Source of the DNA: Prevotella veroralis DSM 19559 = JCM 6290
GTDB lineage: Bacteria; Bacteroidota; Bacteroidia; Bacteroidales; Bacteroidaceae
Direction: 5' to 3'
NCBI RefSeq assembly: GCF_000377625.1
Contig: NZ_KB898327.1
Location: 1 to 64,000 of the forward strand
DNA length: 64,000 nt
In this document: piece by piece, positions 42,672-56,814 of the stretch
Position numbering within the stretch: the stretch's first letter is position 1
How the letters are laid out: each line of letters begins with the position of its first letter
The notes under the pieces: generated by a model
Database searches by the model: none
Seen by the model: the letters and a program-made list of their open reading frames with translations, nothing else
Told to the model about the DNA's origin: nothing
Translations under genes and position numbers: made by a program

Positions 42672-44051
42672 ATGAGAAAGCAAATTATCTTTTCACTTAT
42701 TCTCTCTTTGTCATGTTTGACAGGGTATGCAAAGACTATCCAAACACCTAAAGATGATGGTGAATTTAGAACCATTGTCTTTGACGGAACACATAGCACC
42801 GTCCCTTACCGCATCCCTGCAATCACAGAAACACGCAAAGGAATATTGCTCGCAGTATGCGACTATCGCTTAAACCACAGTGATATAGGATGGAACAATC
42901 GCAATGGTTTATGGCAGATTAACGTTGTTATGAAGACAAGCCAAGACTTTGGTCGAACTTGGTCAGACTCTGTTTGCGTTGCACGTGGTAATGAGCATGC
43001 AACTAACCCTGTACGTGCTGCCTTCGGTGACCCAAGTATTGTAGCAGATAGAACATCTGACAATGTCCTCCTACATTGCGTTGCGGGAAAGTCAGGATAC
43101 CAGACAGCAACCCGGCAGAATCCACAACATGCAGTATTCTTCCATAGTAAGGATGGTGGTAAGACATGGGACAATGGTATTGAGCTAACCGAGATGATAC
43201 ATGGTCTTTATGATGGAACACTACCCAACGGAGGCAAACCTGATGGTATATTCCTTACATCAGGTAAGATCATGCAAAGCCGCTATATACGTAAAGGTAA
43301 GTTCTATCGCCTTTATATAGCACACCCAATTAGGCAAAAAGGCGTGGATATCTGCGGTACATTTGTTATCTACTCTGATGACTTCGGATATACTTGGCAT
43401 ACCCTTGGTAACCCTTCAGTCGCTCCTTCAATAGCACAAGATGAATCAAAGCTAGAGGAGTTACCTGATGGTAGTGTATTACTTAGTTGCAGGAATGTAT
43501 ATGGTGGAAGACGATTCAATGTGTTCACATATACCAATGCAAAAGAGGCTACTGGGGCATGGGGCAAAGAGGTAATGCCTGAGAATATGACCGCTAAGGA
43601 AGTAAATGCATGTAATGGTGGTATCCTCATCGTACCAGCTAAGAGGAATATTGATGGGAAACAACTCTTCGTCGCCCTACAATCTGTTCCTCTCAGTGCA
43701 AAGCGTGATAGCGTTGGTTTCTATTATAAGGAAATAGCTCGTTATGCTGATTACTCAACAGCAGCGGCACTTGGAAAGAACTGGAAGAAAGGACTACGTG
43801 TAACTGACGAATCTTCTTGTTACTCCACAATGGTTAATATGTCTAATCATCGCATAGGCTTCCTTTACGAAGTTCGCGGGCAAAATGATGGCTATGACAT
43901 AGAGTTTGTTAGTCTCTCATTGAATGACATCACGAAAGGAGAATACACGATTCTTCCACATGTTGACCGCACGCAATTCCTCAAAGATGCAGCTCTTGCA
44001 AAGAAAGGAAAGACTCAACCAACTTACAAAAGCAATATAAGAAAGAAATAA
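42672..44051 (+). CDS. Exported sialidase (GH33)
   Basis: 459 aa from the ATG at 42672, which opens a signal peptide (MRKQIIFSLILSLSCLTGYA); an upstream in-frame ATG at 42603 adds 23 non-signal residues. YRIP motif at 46-49 (arginine of the catalytic triad), and three Asp boxes: SQDFGRTW (~90-97), SKDGGKTW and SDDFGYTW. It cleaves terminal sialic acids from host glycans, exposing galactose for the GH2 enzyme 42 bases downstream. No sialic-acid catabolic genes lie in the window. Confidence 0.93.
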   Translation: MRKQIIFSLILSLSCLTGYAKTIQTPKDDGEFRTIVFDGTHSTVPYRIPAITETRKGILLAVCDYRLNHSDIGWNNRNGLWQINVVMKTSQDFGRTWSDSVCVARGNEHATNPVRAAFGDPSIVADRTSDNVLLHCVAGKSGYQTATRQNPQHAVFFHSKDGGKTWDNGIELTEMIHGLYDGTLPNGGKPDGIFLTSGKIMQSRYIRKGKFYRLYIAHPIRQKGVDICGTFVIYSDDFGYTWHTLGNPSVAPSIAQDESKLEELPDGSVLLSCRNVYGGRRFNVFTYTNAKEATGAWGKEVMPENMTAKEVNACNGGILIVPAKRNIDGKQLFVALQSVPLSAKRDSVGFYYKEIARYADYSTAAALGKNWKKGLRVTDESSCYSTMVNMSNHRIGFLYEVRGQNDGYDIEFVSLSLNDITKGEYTILPHVDRTQFLKDAALAKKGKTQPTYKSNIRKK

Positions 44052-47153
<3,102 letters not shown>

Positions 47154-47182
47154 TGTAGACGATTAGAACGACATTAACAATC

Positions 47183-47233
47183 GCCCTATTCCTTTCCTCT
47201 TGCCGTGATTCGGAGGAAAAGAATAGGGCTTTT
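47183..47233 (+). terminator. Terminator of the sialidase-galactosidase pair
   Basis: GCCCTATTC and TTTCCTC pair with GAGGAAA and GAATAGGGC (about 16 pairs), then TTTT. Confidence 0.8.
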
Positions 47234-47356
47234 CAGTCCCCTAACATTCCTTACGAACGACTTTACTAAGCCCTCTTTTAAAAAGAGAGAATATACCGGA
47301 ATGGATTACTAAGATACGTAAGGACAGACGAACAATAGTATCTATTCGCTCTCTCT

Positions 47357-47380
47357 TATTAGTCTCCTATCGGACTAATA
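47357..47380. other. Perfect inverted repeat TATTAGTC / GACTAATA
   Basis: 8-bp arms, eight-base loop, upstream of array E. It resembles a single enlarged repeat unit. Nothing coding is seen in 47234-47400. Confidence 0.5.
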
Positions 47381-47416
47381 ATACTCTGATGACTGTTTGT
47401 ATATAAGACCTATTGA

Positions 47417-47482
47417 ATTGGACTAACCTGTCCAACAAATTGGACAAACGTGTCCAGCGAATTGGACTAACGTGTCCAACAT
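47417..47482. repeat. Array E: three 22-bp palindromic tandem repeats
   Basis: ATTGGAC begins at 47417, 47439 and 47461, exactly 22 bases apart. TTGGAC pairs with GTCCAA or GTCCA across the six-base loop TAACGT-like. It lies between convergent genes. Confidence 0.88.
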
Positions 47483-47605
47483 TGTTATGAAAGGATAACT
47501 AAAGTCCTACCCAGCCTATCGAATGATAAGGATGCCTAAAGGAAGTCAGGTAGGATATAACAATTCGACCTCTATGATAGAACCTTTTGTAAAGGAGCAG
47601 GTGCA

Positions 47606-47672
47606 TTACTCCATTTGAGGAGGGCGTTTCCTTGATATGAAAAGAGCCTCTCCTTGATGTGAGGAAAGGCTC
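47606..47672. repeat. Array F: 22-bp repeats of the CCTTGAT family
   Basis: CCTTGAT begins at 47630 and 47652, 22 bases apart, with a diverged unit before (47606-47627). Units such as TCTCCTTGATGTGAGGAAAG pair CTTTCC-type with GGAAAG-type arms. Same family as array G at 53.96 kb. Confidence 0.75.
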
Positions 47673-47741
47673 TCTTATATACGGCTTTATAACCATCTGA
47701 AACACAGACAACCAACAGGTCGTTAGCTTCCGATAGTAAGC

Positions 47742-47903
47742 TCAATTAAAAACGTTCGTGTAATTCAATAGGAACCAAGCCACGATTCCTAATAAAACAA
47801 GGGTTATTGTTAATCGGAAAAGACAACTTGTTATCTTCTTAATCAATATTACACCAACGACTAAAGCCAATAACAAGCCTAAAAACTGTTCGAATTGTTC
47901 CAT
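47742..47903 (-). CDS. Small membrane protein (53 aa)
   Basis: ATG at 47903, stop TGA at 47742. Two hydrophobic stretches, FLGLLLALVVGVILIKKI (residues ~7-24) and LTITLVLLGIVAWFLLNY (~31-48), with basic residues between them, suggest a helical hairpin. It begins 20 bases after the stop of the RluA-type gene on the same strand and is probably co-transcribed. No function known. Confidence 0.6.
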   Translation of the reverse strand: MEQFEQFLGLLLALVVGVILIKKITSCLFRLTITLVLLGIVAWFLLNYTNVFN

Positions 47904-47922
47904 CTTACAACATCATAGATTC

Positions 47923-48813
47923 CTACTTAAACAAATGCCTGAAATTCATCGGGATAGGTGTCTCAAACTCCATGCGCTGATGTGTCATAGGATGGTAGAA
48001 ACAAAGAACATAAGCATGCAAACATAGTCGGTGCAAAGGATCATCACCATTGCCATACTTGACATCGCCGCAGACTGGATGCCCCATATCGGCTGAATGC
48101 ACACGTATCTGGTTCTTCCTTCCTGTTTCCAAACGATATTCAACAAGACTATGACGCACTGTTCTATCTAACACATGAAAGTGAGTAACGGCATACTTAC
48201 CGCCATTATCCACTGGAGAACTATAGGTAACATAAGCCTTATTATCCTTCAACCAGTTGGCAATCGTCCCCTCATCGTTCTCCATCTCACCACTGACAAC
48301 AGCCACATAGCGGCGGTCATAGACAATATTATGCCAATCTCTCTCCAAGAGCTGTTCGGTCTGCATATCCTTAGCATATATCATTAAGCCCGATGTGTCA
48401 CGGTCTAAACGATGCACAACATGTGCTGCGCACTTCTGTCGAGACTTGTGGAAATAATCGTCCAACACGGCTTTCACATTTAGAGCAGAGTGACCAGCAG
48501 CCATTGAGAGGATACCTATGTTCTTCTCAATCACAACTAAGAAGCGATCCTCATAGACTATCTTCACGTAACGACTACGGAACAGATCGTTCTTCTTACT
48601 CGTACTTACTGAAACCTTGTCACCAGCTCTTAGCGGATAATCAAACTGCGTTACGCACTTGCTGTTAACCTTTATACCTCGGTTCTGCAACGTTGCTTTC
48701 ACCTTACTCTTACTCTCGCTGAGATTAGCTAACAGCCATTCCAGCAATGGAGCATTATCTCTTACCTTATAATGCTTATACTTCTCTTGTGTATATGGGT
48801 TCTTTCTTATCAT
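47923..48813 (-). CDS. RluA-family pseudouridine synthase
   Basis: 296 aa. N-terminal S4-type RNA-binding region (~18-75; KVKATLQNRGIKVNSKCV), then the synthase domain with HRLDRDTSGLMIYAK, the aspartate of HRLDRD being catalytic, and RKNQIRVHSADMGHPVCGDVKYG. It converts specific uridines in rRNA or tRNA to pseudouridine; which one cannot be told. The ATG at 48813 lies only seven bases after a -7 box, so its mRNA may have no leader. Confidence 0.92.
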   Translation of the reverse strand: MIRKNPYTQEKYKHYKVRDNAPLLEWLLANLSESKSKVKATLQNRGIKVNSKCVTQFDYPLRAGDKVSVSTSKKNDLFRSRYVKIVYEDRFLVVIEKNIGILSMAAGHSALNVKAVLDDYFHKSRQKCAAHVVHRLDRDTSGLMIYAKDMQTEQLLERDWHNIVYDRRYVAVVSGEMENDEGTIANWLKDNKAYVTYSSPVDNGGKYAVTHFHVLDRTVRHSLVEYRLETGRKNQIRVHSADMGHPVCGDVKYGNGDDPLHRLCLHAYVLCFYHPMTHQRMEFETPIPMNFRHLFK

Positions 48814-48820
48814 CAGGGTG

Positions 48821-48828
48821 CAAATGTA
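48821..48828 (-). promoter_or_regulatory. -7 box TACATTTG of the pseudouridine synthase gene
   Basis: On the minus strand TACATTTG is followed by CACCCTG and then the ATG. With a start point ~7 bases after the box, transcription would begin at or beside the start codon. No TTTG at -33. Confidence 0.5.
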
Positions 48829-48953
48829 CGAAGAATAAGTGATACATCTATTAAATCAGTAGAAGAAATTAGCTTCCATGCGAGATACAGTTATATCTGG
48901 TCTTATACCATATTCCCAATGCTTCTTCCAACACCTTAGAAGAAAGCAAGAGA

Positions 48954-48985
48954 TTTGGGGAAATGGAATAAAAGTAGTACCTTTG
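48954..48985 (+). promoter_or_regulatory. Promoter of the ABC-F gene
   Basis: TTTG (48954-48957), 20-base spacer, TACCTTTG (48978-48985): exact consensus, 37 bases before the ATG. Confidence 0.75.
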
Positions 48986-49016
48986 CAGCCAAATTATCAT
49001 ACAATTAAGGTATTAG

Positions 49017-50639
<1,623 letters not shown>

Positions 50640-50697
50640 AGGTATCCAACATGGCATACAATTTGTAGGTGTCTACCACGATTAATAGTACTTTAAT

Positions 50698-51288
50698 ATG
50701 AGCAAGAAAGAAAAGAAAATAAACATAGAAGGCGAAGAGTTGGAAAAGAACTATGATGAGTCTACTATGAACGAAGAGAATACACAAACTGAAGATAACA
50801 ATGAAACGGAATCTTCAGAGGAATCTTCTTCAGAAGAAAAGACTGATCCTATAGCAGCTGCACAGAGTGAGGCTGAAGCATGGAAGGACAAGTATATTCG
50901 TTTAGTAGCCGAGTTTGACAACTATAAGAAGCGTACCTTAAAAGAGAAGTCAGAGCTAATCTTAAATGGAAGTGAGAAGACTATCTCCTCTATCCTACCT
51001 ATTTTAGACGACTTTGAACGTGCTCTTTCTGACAAGACAGAAGACCCAGTAGCCATCAAAGAGGGCTTTGAACTCATCTTCAAAAAGTTCCTCAAGACAC
51101 TGGAGACACTGGGAGTAAAGAAGATTGAAACGAACGATACGGACTTTGATGTTGATTACCACGAAGCTATTGCCATGGTTCCTGGTATGGGAGATGCCAT
51201 GAAAGGAAAGGTAATAGACTGCGTTCAAACAGGATATACATTGAACGATAAGGTTATCCGACACGCTAAGGTTGCAGTAGGACAATAA
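50698..51288 (+). CDS. grpE: Nucleotide exchange factor GrpE
   Basis: 196 aa. Long acidic, disordered N-terminus (~1-60), then the dimerising helix ([23 protein letters not shown]) and the beta-wing ending [25 protein letters not shown]. It releases ADP from DnaK. dnaJ follows after five bases; dnaK is not in the window. Confidence 0.95.
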   Translation: MSKKEKKINIEGEELEKNYDESTMNEENTQTEDNNETESSEESSSEEKTDPIAAAQSEAEAWKDKYIRLVAEFDNYKKRTLKEKSELILNGSEKTISSILPILDDFERALSDKTEDPVAIKEGFELIFKKFLKTLETLGVKKIETNDTDFDVDYHEAIAMVPGMGDAMKGKVIDCVQTGYTLNDKVIRHAKVAVGQ

Positions 51289-51293
51289 ACAAG

Positions 51294-52457
51294 ATGGCTA
51301 AAAGAGATTACTATGAAGTACTCGAAGTAAGCAGGAGTGCTTCTGTAGATGAGATTAAGAAGGCTTACAGGAAACTAGCTATTAAGTATCACCCTGACCG
51401 CAATCCAGGTGATGCCGAGGCGGAAGCCAAGTTCAAAGAGGCTGCGGAAGCATACGATGTATTGCATGATCCGCAGAAACGCCAGCAGTATGATCAATTC
51501 GGATTTGATGCTCCAGGCGGTGGATTCGGTGGTGGCAACCCATTCGGTGGAGCGGGTGGATTCTCTATGGATGATATCTTCTCCATGTTTGGAGATGTAT
51601 TCGGTGGTCACGGCGGAGGCTTTGGCGGATTTGGTGGCGGTGGTCAACAGGCACCTAAATATCGTGGTTCTGACCTCCGACTGAAAGTTCGCTTATCCTT
51701 ACAAGAGGTCGCTACAGGTGTTACCAAGAAGTTTAAAGTGCGCAAAGATGTCACCTGTGAGCATTGTCATGGTACAGGTGCAGAAGGTGGAAGTGGCACA
51801 GAGACTTGTCCAAACTGTCATGGTTCTGGTGTAGAAATACGTACTCAACAAAGTATGTTTGGTATGATTCAGACTCAAACAGCCTGTCACGTATGTGGTG
51901 GAGAGGGTACGATCATCAAGAACAAGTGTACTCATTGTCAAGGTGAAGGTGTCGTTAAAGGTGAAGAAGTTGTCGAAATCAATATCCCAGCAGGTGTTGC
52001 TGAAGGTATGGTGGTCAACGTTCCTGGCAAAGGAAATGCTGGGAAGCACAACGGAGTGACGGGTAATATACAAGTGTATATCGAAGAGGAACCTAACGAT
52101 ACATTCGTTCGTGACGGACAAAATGTTATCTATAACCTCCTACTCGACTTCCCAACGGCTGTCCTCGGAGGTCAAGTTGAGATTCCAACTATCGATGGAA
52201 GCAACGTAAAGATTAAGATTGAACCAGGCACACAACCGGGTAAGACACTTCGACTAAGGGGCAAGGGACTACCTGCCGTACAGGGTTATGGCACTGGAAT
52301 TGGCGATCTTGTCGTACATATCAGTATCTATGTTCCAAAGGAGCTAACGAAGTCTGAGAAGAAAGCCATCGAGGAATTGCGTGACAGCGAGAACTTCCGT
52401 GGTGATAAGAATACGAAGCGTTCTATCTTTGAAAACTTCAAGAAATTGTTTAATTAA
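51294..52457 (+). CDS. dnaJ: Chaperone DnaJ
   Basis: 387 aa. J domain with the HPD motif (YHPDRNPGD, ~32-40), Gly/Phe-rich region (~75-125), zinc domain with four CxxCxGxG repeats ([32 protein letters not shown]) and substrate-binding C-domains. It delivers clients to DnaK and triggers ATP hydrolysis. Co-transcribed with grpE. Confidence 0.97.
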   Translation: MAKRDYYEVLEVSRSASVDEIKKAYRKLAIKYHPDRNPGDAEAEAKFKEAAEAYDVLHDPQKRQQYDQFGFDAPGGGFGGGNPFGGAGGFSMDDIFSMFGDVFGGHGGGFGGFGGGGQQAPKYRGSDLRLKVRLSLQEVATGVTKKFKVRKDVTCEHCHGTGAEGGSGTETCPNCHGSGVEIRTQQSMFGMIQTQTACHVCGGEGTIIKNKCTHCQGEGVVKGEEVVEINIPAGVAEGMVVNVPGKGNAGKHNGVTGNIQVYIEEEPNDTFVRDGQNVIYNLLLDFPTAVLGGQVEIPTIDGSNVKIKIEPGTQPGKTLRLRGKGLPAVQGYGTGIGDLVVHISIYVPKELTKSEKKAIEELRDSENFRGDKNTKRSIFENFKKLFN

Positions 52458-52508
52458 CGCCTTAGATTCATTCTACAAGTCGACTAGCTGATTGTAAGAT
52501 GAATGGTA

Positions 52509-52544
52509 TTAGTCCCATTAGACTGTAACGGCTAATGGGACTAA
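52509..52544 (+). terminator. Hairpin terminating grpE-dnaJ
   Basis: TTAGTCCCATTAG / CTAATGGGACTAA, perfect 13-bp stem, 10-base loop, followed by ATGTTATT, a weak T-tract. Confidence 0.65.
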
Positions 52545-52596
52545 ATGTTATTATATCCATTGTCAAACACCCAAGATTACAAACATAACACACTAC

Positions 52597-53880
52597 ATGA
52601 CTTACCAAGAAACAGTAGAATATCTATTCAATAGCACCCCTGTTTTTGAGCATATTGGTGCTTCCGCATACAAAGAGGGATTAGAAACGACACGCACTCT
52701 AGACGAGCACTTTGGTCATCCACACACCCACTTTCTCACCATTCACATCGCTGGAACGAATGGTAAGGGTTCGTGTTCTCACACCTTAGCAGCCATCTTA
52801 CAGGCTGAAGGATATAAGGTTGGACTTTACACAAGTCCGCATCTTATTGACTTCCGGGAGCGTATCAAAGTAAATGGAAAGATGATTTCTGAACAAGAGG
52901 TAATCGATTTTGTTGAGCAAGAACGCAGTTTCTTTGAACCATTACATCCCTCTTTCTTCGAACTAACAACTGCTATGGCCTTCAAACACTTTGCTGACCA
53001 AAAGGTCGATATAGCAATTATTGAAGTGGGATTAGGTGGCAGGTTGGATTGCACGAACATTATAACTCCTATCCTTTCTATCATTACGAACATATCTCTT
53101 GACCATACTCAATTCCTCGGAAATACCCTTGGTGAGATTGCAGCAGAGAAGGCGGGGATCATAAAACAAGGTGTACCAGTAATCATCGGAGAGGCTGTGC
53201 CCGAGACGCAAAAGGTCTTTCTGGCTAAGGCACAGACGATGGATTCATTGATTGTATTCGCTGAAGACATCCCAGCAGTACTCTCTTCGCAGGCTTTACC
53301 AAGTGGGGGACGTGCATACGAAACCCGTTTCTTCGGTCATATTGAGGGTGAATTAGGAGGAAACTATCAAGAGAAGAATGCCAATACTGTACTTACTGCA
53401 GCCATGCACCTATATAATAAAGGTGTGATAAAGAATACTGAAAGTATAGAAAAAGGCTTTGCGAACGTTTGTGAGAAGACTGGGTTCATGGGTAGATGGC
53501 AGACAATTCAAAAACAACCATTAGTGATTTGTGACACAGGACACAATGCTGGCGGATGGAAATATCTGTCTCAACAAATCAAGCATACGCCTTGCAAACA
53601 AAGAAGAATCGTCTTTGGTATGGTGGATGATAAGGACTTACACTCTGTTATGGGTATGTTACCCGATGATGCCGTGTACTACTGGACACAACCAAGTACG
53701 CATCGTGCCTTCCCTGTACATAAGGTTTCCGAAACAGCTGATGCTTACAACTTACAAGGAAAACAATATCCAACAGTAATGGAAGCCTATCGCGCAGCTC
53801 TTGCTGATGCCGACAAAGATGACTTCATATTTGTTGGTGGGTCTAGTTATGTGGTTGCTGATCTGCTATCAGGAACCTAA
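52597..53880 (+). CDS. folC: Folylpolyglutamate synthase / dihydrofolate synthase
   Basis: 427 aa, Mur-ligase superfamily. P-loop GTNGKGS (53-59), then GYKVGLYTSPHLIDFRERIKVNG and the conserved VGLGGRLDCTN; the C-terminal domain has CDTGHNAGGW and FGMVDDKD. It adds glutamates to dihydropteroate and folates. Cytosolic, single gene with terminator-like hairpin before it. Confidence 0.94.
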   Translation: MTYQETVEYLFNSTPVFEHIGASAYKEGLETTRTLDEHFGHPHTHFLTIHIAGTNGKGSCSHTLAAILQAEGYKVGLYTSPHLIDFRERIKVNGKMISEQEVIDFVEQERSFFEPLHPSFFELTTAMAFKHFADQKVDIAIIEVGLGGRLDCTNIITPILSIITNISLDHTQFLGNTLGEIAAEKAGIIKQGVPVIIGEAVPETQKVFLAKAQTMDSLIVFAEDIPAVLSSQALPSGGRAYETRFFGHIEGELGGNYQEKNANTVLTAAMHLYNKGVIKNTESIEKGFANVCEKTGFMGRWQTIQKQPLVICDTGHNAGGWKYLSQQIKHTPCKQRRIVFGMVDDKDLHSVMGMLPDDAVYYWTQPSTHRAFPVHKVSETADAYNLQGKQYPTVMEAYRAALADADKDDFIFVGGSSYVVADLLSGT

Positions 53881-53962
53881 TTTAAAATTAGAAGTTTATA
53901 ACTCAAAATTATGATAAGTTCTCTGTCATCATTCAACAGTCATCATTCAAAATTAAGGGAGT

Positions 53963-54034
53963 GCCTTTCTTGATACAAAGAGGGGCTTTCCTTGCTGTGA
54001 AGAAACGCCCTTCTTGAATGGAGAAGGGCGTTTC
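53963..54034. repeat. Array G: three 22-bp repeats of the CCTTGAT family
   Basis: CTTGAT, CTTGCT and CTTGAA fall at 53969, 53991 and 54013, 22 bases apart, in units like GCCTTTCTTGATACAAAGAGG. The third unit (CCCTTCTTGAATGGAGAAGGG) is a strong hairpin, CCCTTCT / AGAAGGG, followed by CGTTTCTT and could end the folC transcript. Before the array is a direct repeat of TCATCATTCAA (53927, 53939-53940). Bases 54035-54224 show no gene. Confidence 0.8.
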
Positions 54035-54224
54035 TTCATTTTGACCTATTTGTCTATTCTATAAGAACGAACTCTTCCTTGATTAGAAAAGACACCTATT
54101 CATTAAAAGAAAAACGTACTATAGTTATGCAAATTAAGCTACAACAGCAGAACAAGTAATGATTCGGAAGATGTGTGATTAATTGTTTTTAACACAATCG
54201 TAATTGTCTTTTCTTTAGGTTAAG

Positions 54225-54257
54225 TTTGTGACTTTCGTTTATTTTTATTTACTTTGC
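54225..54257 (+). promoter_or_regulatory. Promoter of galM operon
   Basis: TTTG (54225-54228), 21-base spacer and TACTTTGC (54250-54257), one base short of the full TAnnTTTG. Confidence 0.55.
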
Positions 54258-54290
54258 AACTCATTGAATTAGTAACTAAAAACAAACGTC

Positions 54291-55382
54291 ATGGTAAATA
54301 CCGCAGAGACACAATATGTGTGTGGACTGAAAAAAGAGGACTTCCAGACCACTATTGATGGAAAGAAAACAGACCTCTATATCCTTAAGAATGCAAAAGG
54401 AAACGAAGTGGCAATCACAAACTATGGTGGTGCTATTGTTGCAATAATGGTTCCCGACAGAAATGGAAACCTATCCAATGTCATTCAAGGGCATGATAAC
54501 ATTCAAGACGTTATCAATTCTCCCGAACCTTATCTATCAACTCTTATTGGACGATATGGCAATCGCATTGCAAAAGGAAGATTCCAACTCAATGGCAAGG
54601 AATATAAACTTGCCATTAACAATGGTCCTAACTCTCTGCATGGAGGCAAACAAGGATTCAATGCCAAAGTGTGGGATGCAACACAGGTAAACGAACACGC
54701 TGTTGTGTTAAAATACACATCCTCTTATGGAGAAGAGGGTTACACAGGTGAGGTTGAAGTGTGGGTTGCCTATTCATTTACAAACGATAACGAGCTAGTT
54801 ATCAAATACCTCGCTAAGTCAAATAAGAAGACTATCATTAACCTTACTAGTCATGGATTCTTCTCTCTGGCTGGTATTGCTAACCCAACACCCACTATCA
54901 ATGACCTAGAATGTCAAATTAATGCTGATTTCTACTTGCCTATTGACGAGACTTCTATACCAACAGGTGAGATAAGAAAGGTAGCAGATACGCCTTTTGA
55001 CTTCCGTCAGATGAAACCCGTTGGACGAGATATTGATACTGACAACGAGCAGATTAAGAATGGAGCAGGTTATGATCATTGCTTCGTTCTGAATAAGAGG
55101 GAAGAGGGAGAACTATCGTTTGCTGCACGAATCAAAGAGCCTCATAGCGGTAGGACAATGGAGGTTTATACAACAGAACCAGGCGTTCAGGTGTACACAG
55201 ATAACTGGGCAGATGGATACAAAGGACAACATGGAGCAACTTTCCCACGCCGTAGCGCTATCTGTTTCGAGGCTCAACACTTCCCAGATAGCCCTAACCA
55301 TCCTTACTTTCCATCGGTCATCTTGGAGCCATGTAAGGATTACACGCAGAAGACAATCTATAAGTTTGGAGTGGAGGAATAA
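54291..55382 (+). CDS. galM: Aldose 1-epimerase (mutarotase)
   Basis: 363 aa. Catalytic residues in NGPNSLHGGKQGFNAKVW (His), and the base Glu in PSVILEP; TSHGFFSLAG and GYDHCFVLNK are family marks. It interconverts alpha and beta anomers of galactose and similar sugars. No signal peptide, so cytosolic. First gene of the galM-transporter-galK group. Confidence 0.94.
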   Translation: MVNTAETQYVCGLKKEDFQTTIDGKKTDLYILKNAKGNEVAITNYGGAIVAIMVPDRNGNLSNVIQGHDNIQDVINSPEPYLSTLIGRYGNRIAKGRFQLNGKEYKLAINNGPNSLHGGKQGFNAKVWDATQVNEHAVVLKYTSSYGEEGYTGEVEVWVAYSFTNDNELVIKYLAKSNKKTIINLTSHGFFSLAGIANPTPTINDLECQINADFYLPIDETSIPTGEIRKVADTPFDFRQMKPVGRDIDTDNEQIKNGAGYDHCFVLNKREEGELSFAARIKEPHSGRTMEVYTTEPGVQVYTDNWADGYKGQHGATFPRRSAICFEAQHFPDSPNHPYFPSVILEPCKDYTQKTIYKFGVEE

Positions 55383-55423
55383 CTATCTTATGAACTAATA
55401 AACAAAGAAATAAACTAGAAACA

Positions 55424-56707
55424 ATGGAAAATCAAACAAAGAAGAAAGGAACTCTAGTGGCAATCATCACTATGATGTTCCTGTTCGCAATGATCTCTTT
55501 CGTCACCAACATGGCGGCACCTTTTGGCACAATCTGGAAACAACACTATGATTGGGCAGGTATGATGGGCAACATGATGAACTTTGCTGCATACCTATTC
55601 ATGGGCATCCCTGCTGGTATGATGATTACTAAATATGGATACAAGAAGACAGCTCTTGTTGCCTTAGCATTGGGCTTTGTAGGTATTGGGGTACAATACG
55701 TTTCAAGTACAATGGATGGTAATGCTATCAGCACATACGTCGTTTACTTACTTGGAGCATTCATTTGCGGATTCTGTGTATGTATTCTTAATACTGTTGT
55801 CAATCCAATGCTTAACCTGCTCGGAGGCGGTGGTAACCGTGGTAACCAGCTCATTCAAACCGGTGGATCATTGAACTCTCTCGCAGCAACATTAACTCCT
55901 ATGCTTGCAGGTTCAATGATTGGTGAGATCACGAAAGACACTTCTTTGAAAGCTGTAACACCATTGCTACTCATTGCATTGGTTATCTTTGCAGCTTCGT
56001 TTGTTATCGTTTGGTTCACCCAACTGACTGAACCTGAGACAGAGAAGTCGGACGTCATCGGTGGAGTCAAAGGTGCTTTAGCTTATCGCCAGCTTGTTTT
56101 AGGTATCATTGCCATCTTCTTCTATGTTGGTGTAGAGGTGGGTATCCCTGGACAACTCTTATTCTATCTGAGTGAGCCAGTATCTGAAGGTGGTGTACTC
56201 GGTAGTGCAGCTATTGCTGGACTAATCGCTGGTATCTACTGGTTATTGATGCTTGTTGGTCGCTTTGTAAGTGCTTTCATCAGCGGTAAAGTTTCTTCTC
56301 GCACACAGTTAACAGTAACATCAGTAGTGGCAATTGCCCTCCTTTTAATTGCAATCTTCACACCAGAAGCTAGCAAGATGAACCTTACAGTACCTAACCT
56401 TGCCGAGAGCACATTGATACATGCAGAAGTTCCAACAAAGGTATTGTTCATCATCTTATGTGGTATTTGTACATCTGTTATGTGGGGCGTAATATTCAAC
56501 CTCGCAACAGAGGGACTTGGGAAATACACTGCCACAGCCTCTGGTTTATTCATGACCATGGTTGTCGGTGGTGGTGTTATGCCATTAATTCAGAATCTCA
56601 TGGCAACTAAGATTGGTGATATTCAGAGCTATTGGCTAATCGTTGCAATGTTAGCTTATATCCTCTTCTTCGCTTTGATTGGCTCACGCCCAGCAAAGAA
56701 AGCATGA
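55424..56707 (+). CDS. MFS glucose/galactose-type sugar transporter
   Basis: 427 aa, twelve hydrophobic segments. NMAAPFGTIWKQHYDW near the N-terminus and VVNPMLNLLGGGGNRGNQLIQTGGS resemble the FucP/GluP branch of MFS sugar-proton symporters. Lying between galM and galK, the likely substrate is galactose, though homologues also carry arabinose or glucose. Inner membrane. Confidence 0.88.
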   Translation: MENQTKKKGTLVAIITMMFLFAMISFVTNMAAPFGTIWKQHYDWAGMMGNMMNFAAYLFMGIPAGMMITKYGYKKTALVALALGFVGIGVQYVSSTMDGNAISTYVVYLLGAFICGFCVCILNTVVNPMLNLLGGGGNRGNQLIQTGGSLNSLAATLTPMLAGSMIGEITKDTSLKAVTPLLLIALVIFAASFVIVWFTQLTEPETEKSDVIGGVKGALAYRQLVLGIIAIFFYVGVEVGIPGQLLFYLSEPVSEGGVLGSAAIAGLIAGIYWLLMLVGRFVSAFISGKVSSRTQLTVTSVVAIALLLIAIFTPEASKMNLTVPNLAESTLIHAEVPTKVLFIILCGICTSVMWGVIFNLATEGLGKYTATASGLFMTMVVGGGVMPLIQNLMATKIGDIQSYWLIVAMLAYILFFALIGSRPAKKA

Positions 56708-56814
56708 CAAGAAAGCTCTTTTTAATAGCAGATAATTTCTTTTGAATTGTCTGCTATTAGAACATAAATGTAAGATAAAAACCCTAACAATCATTTTAAA
56801 ATATACTAACTAAC

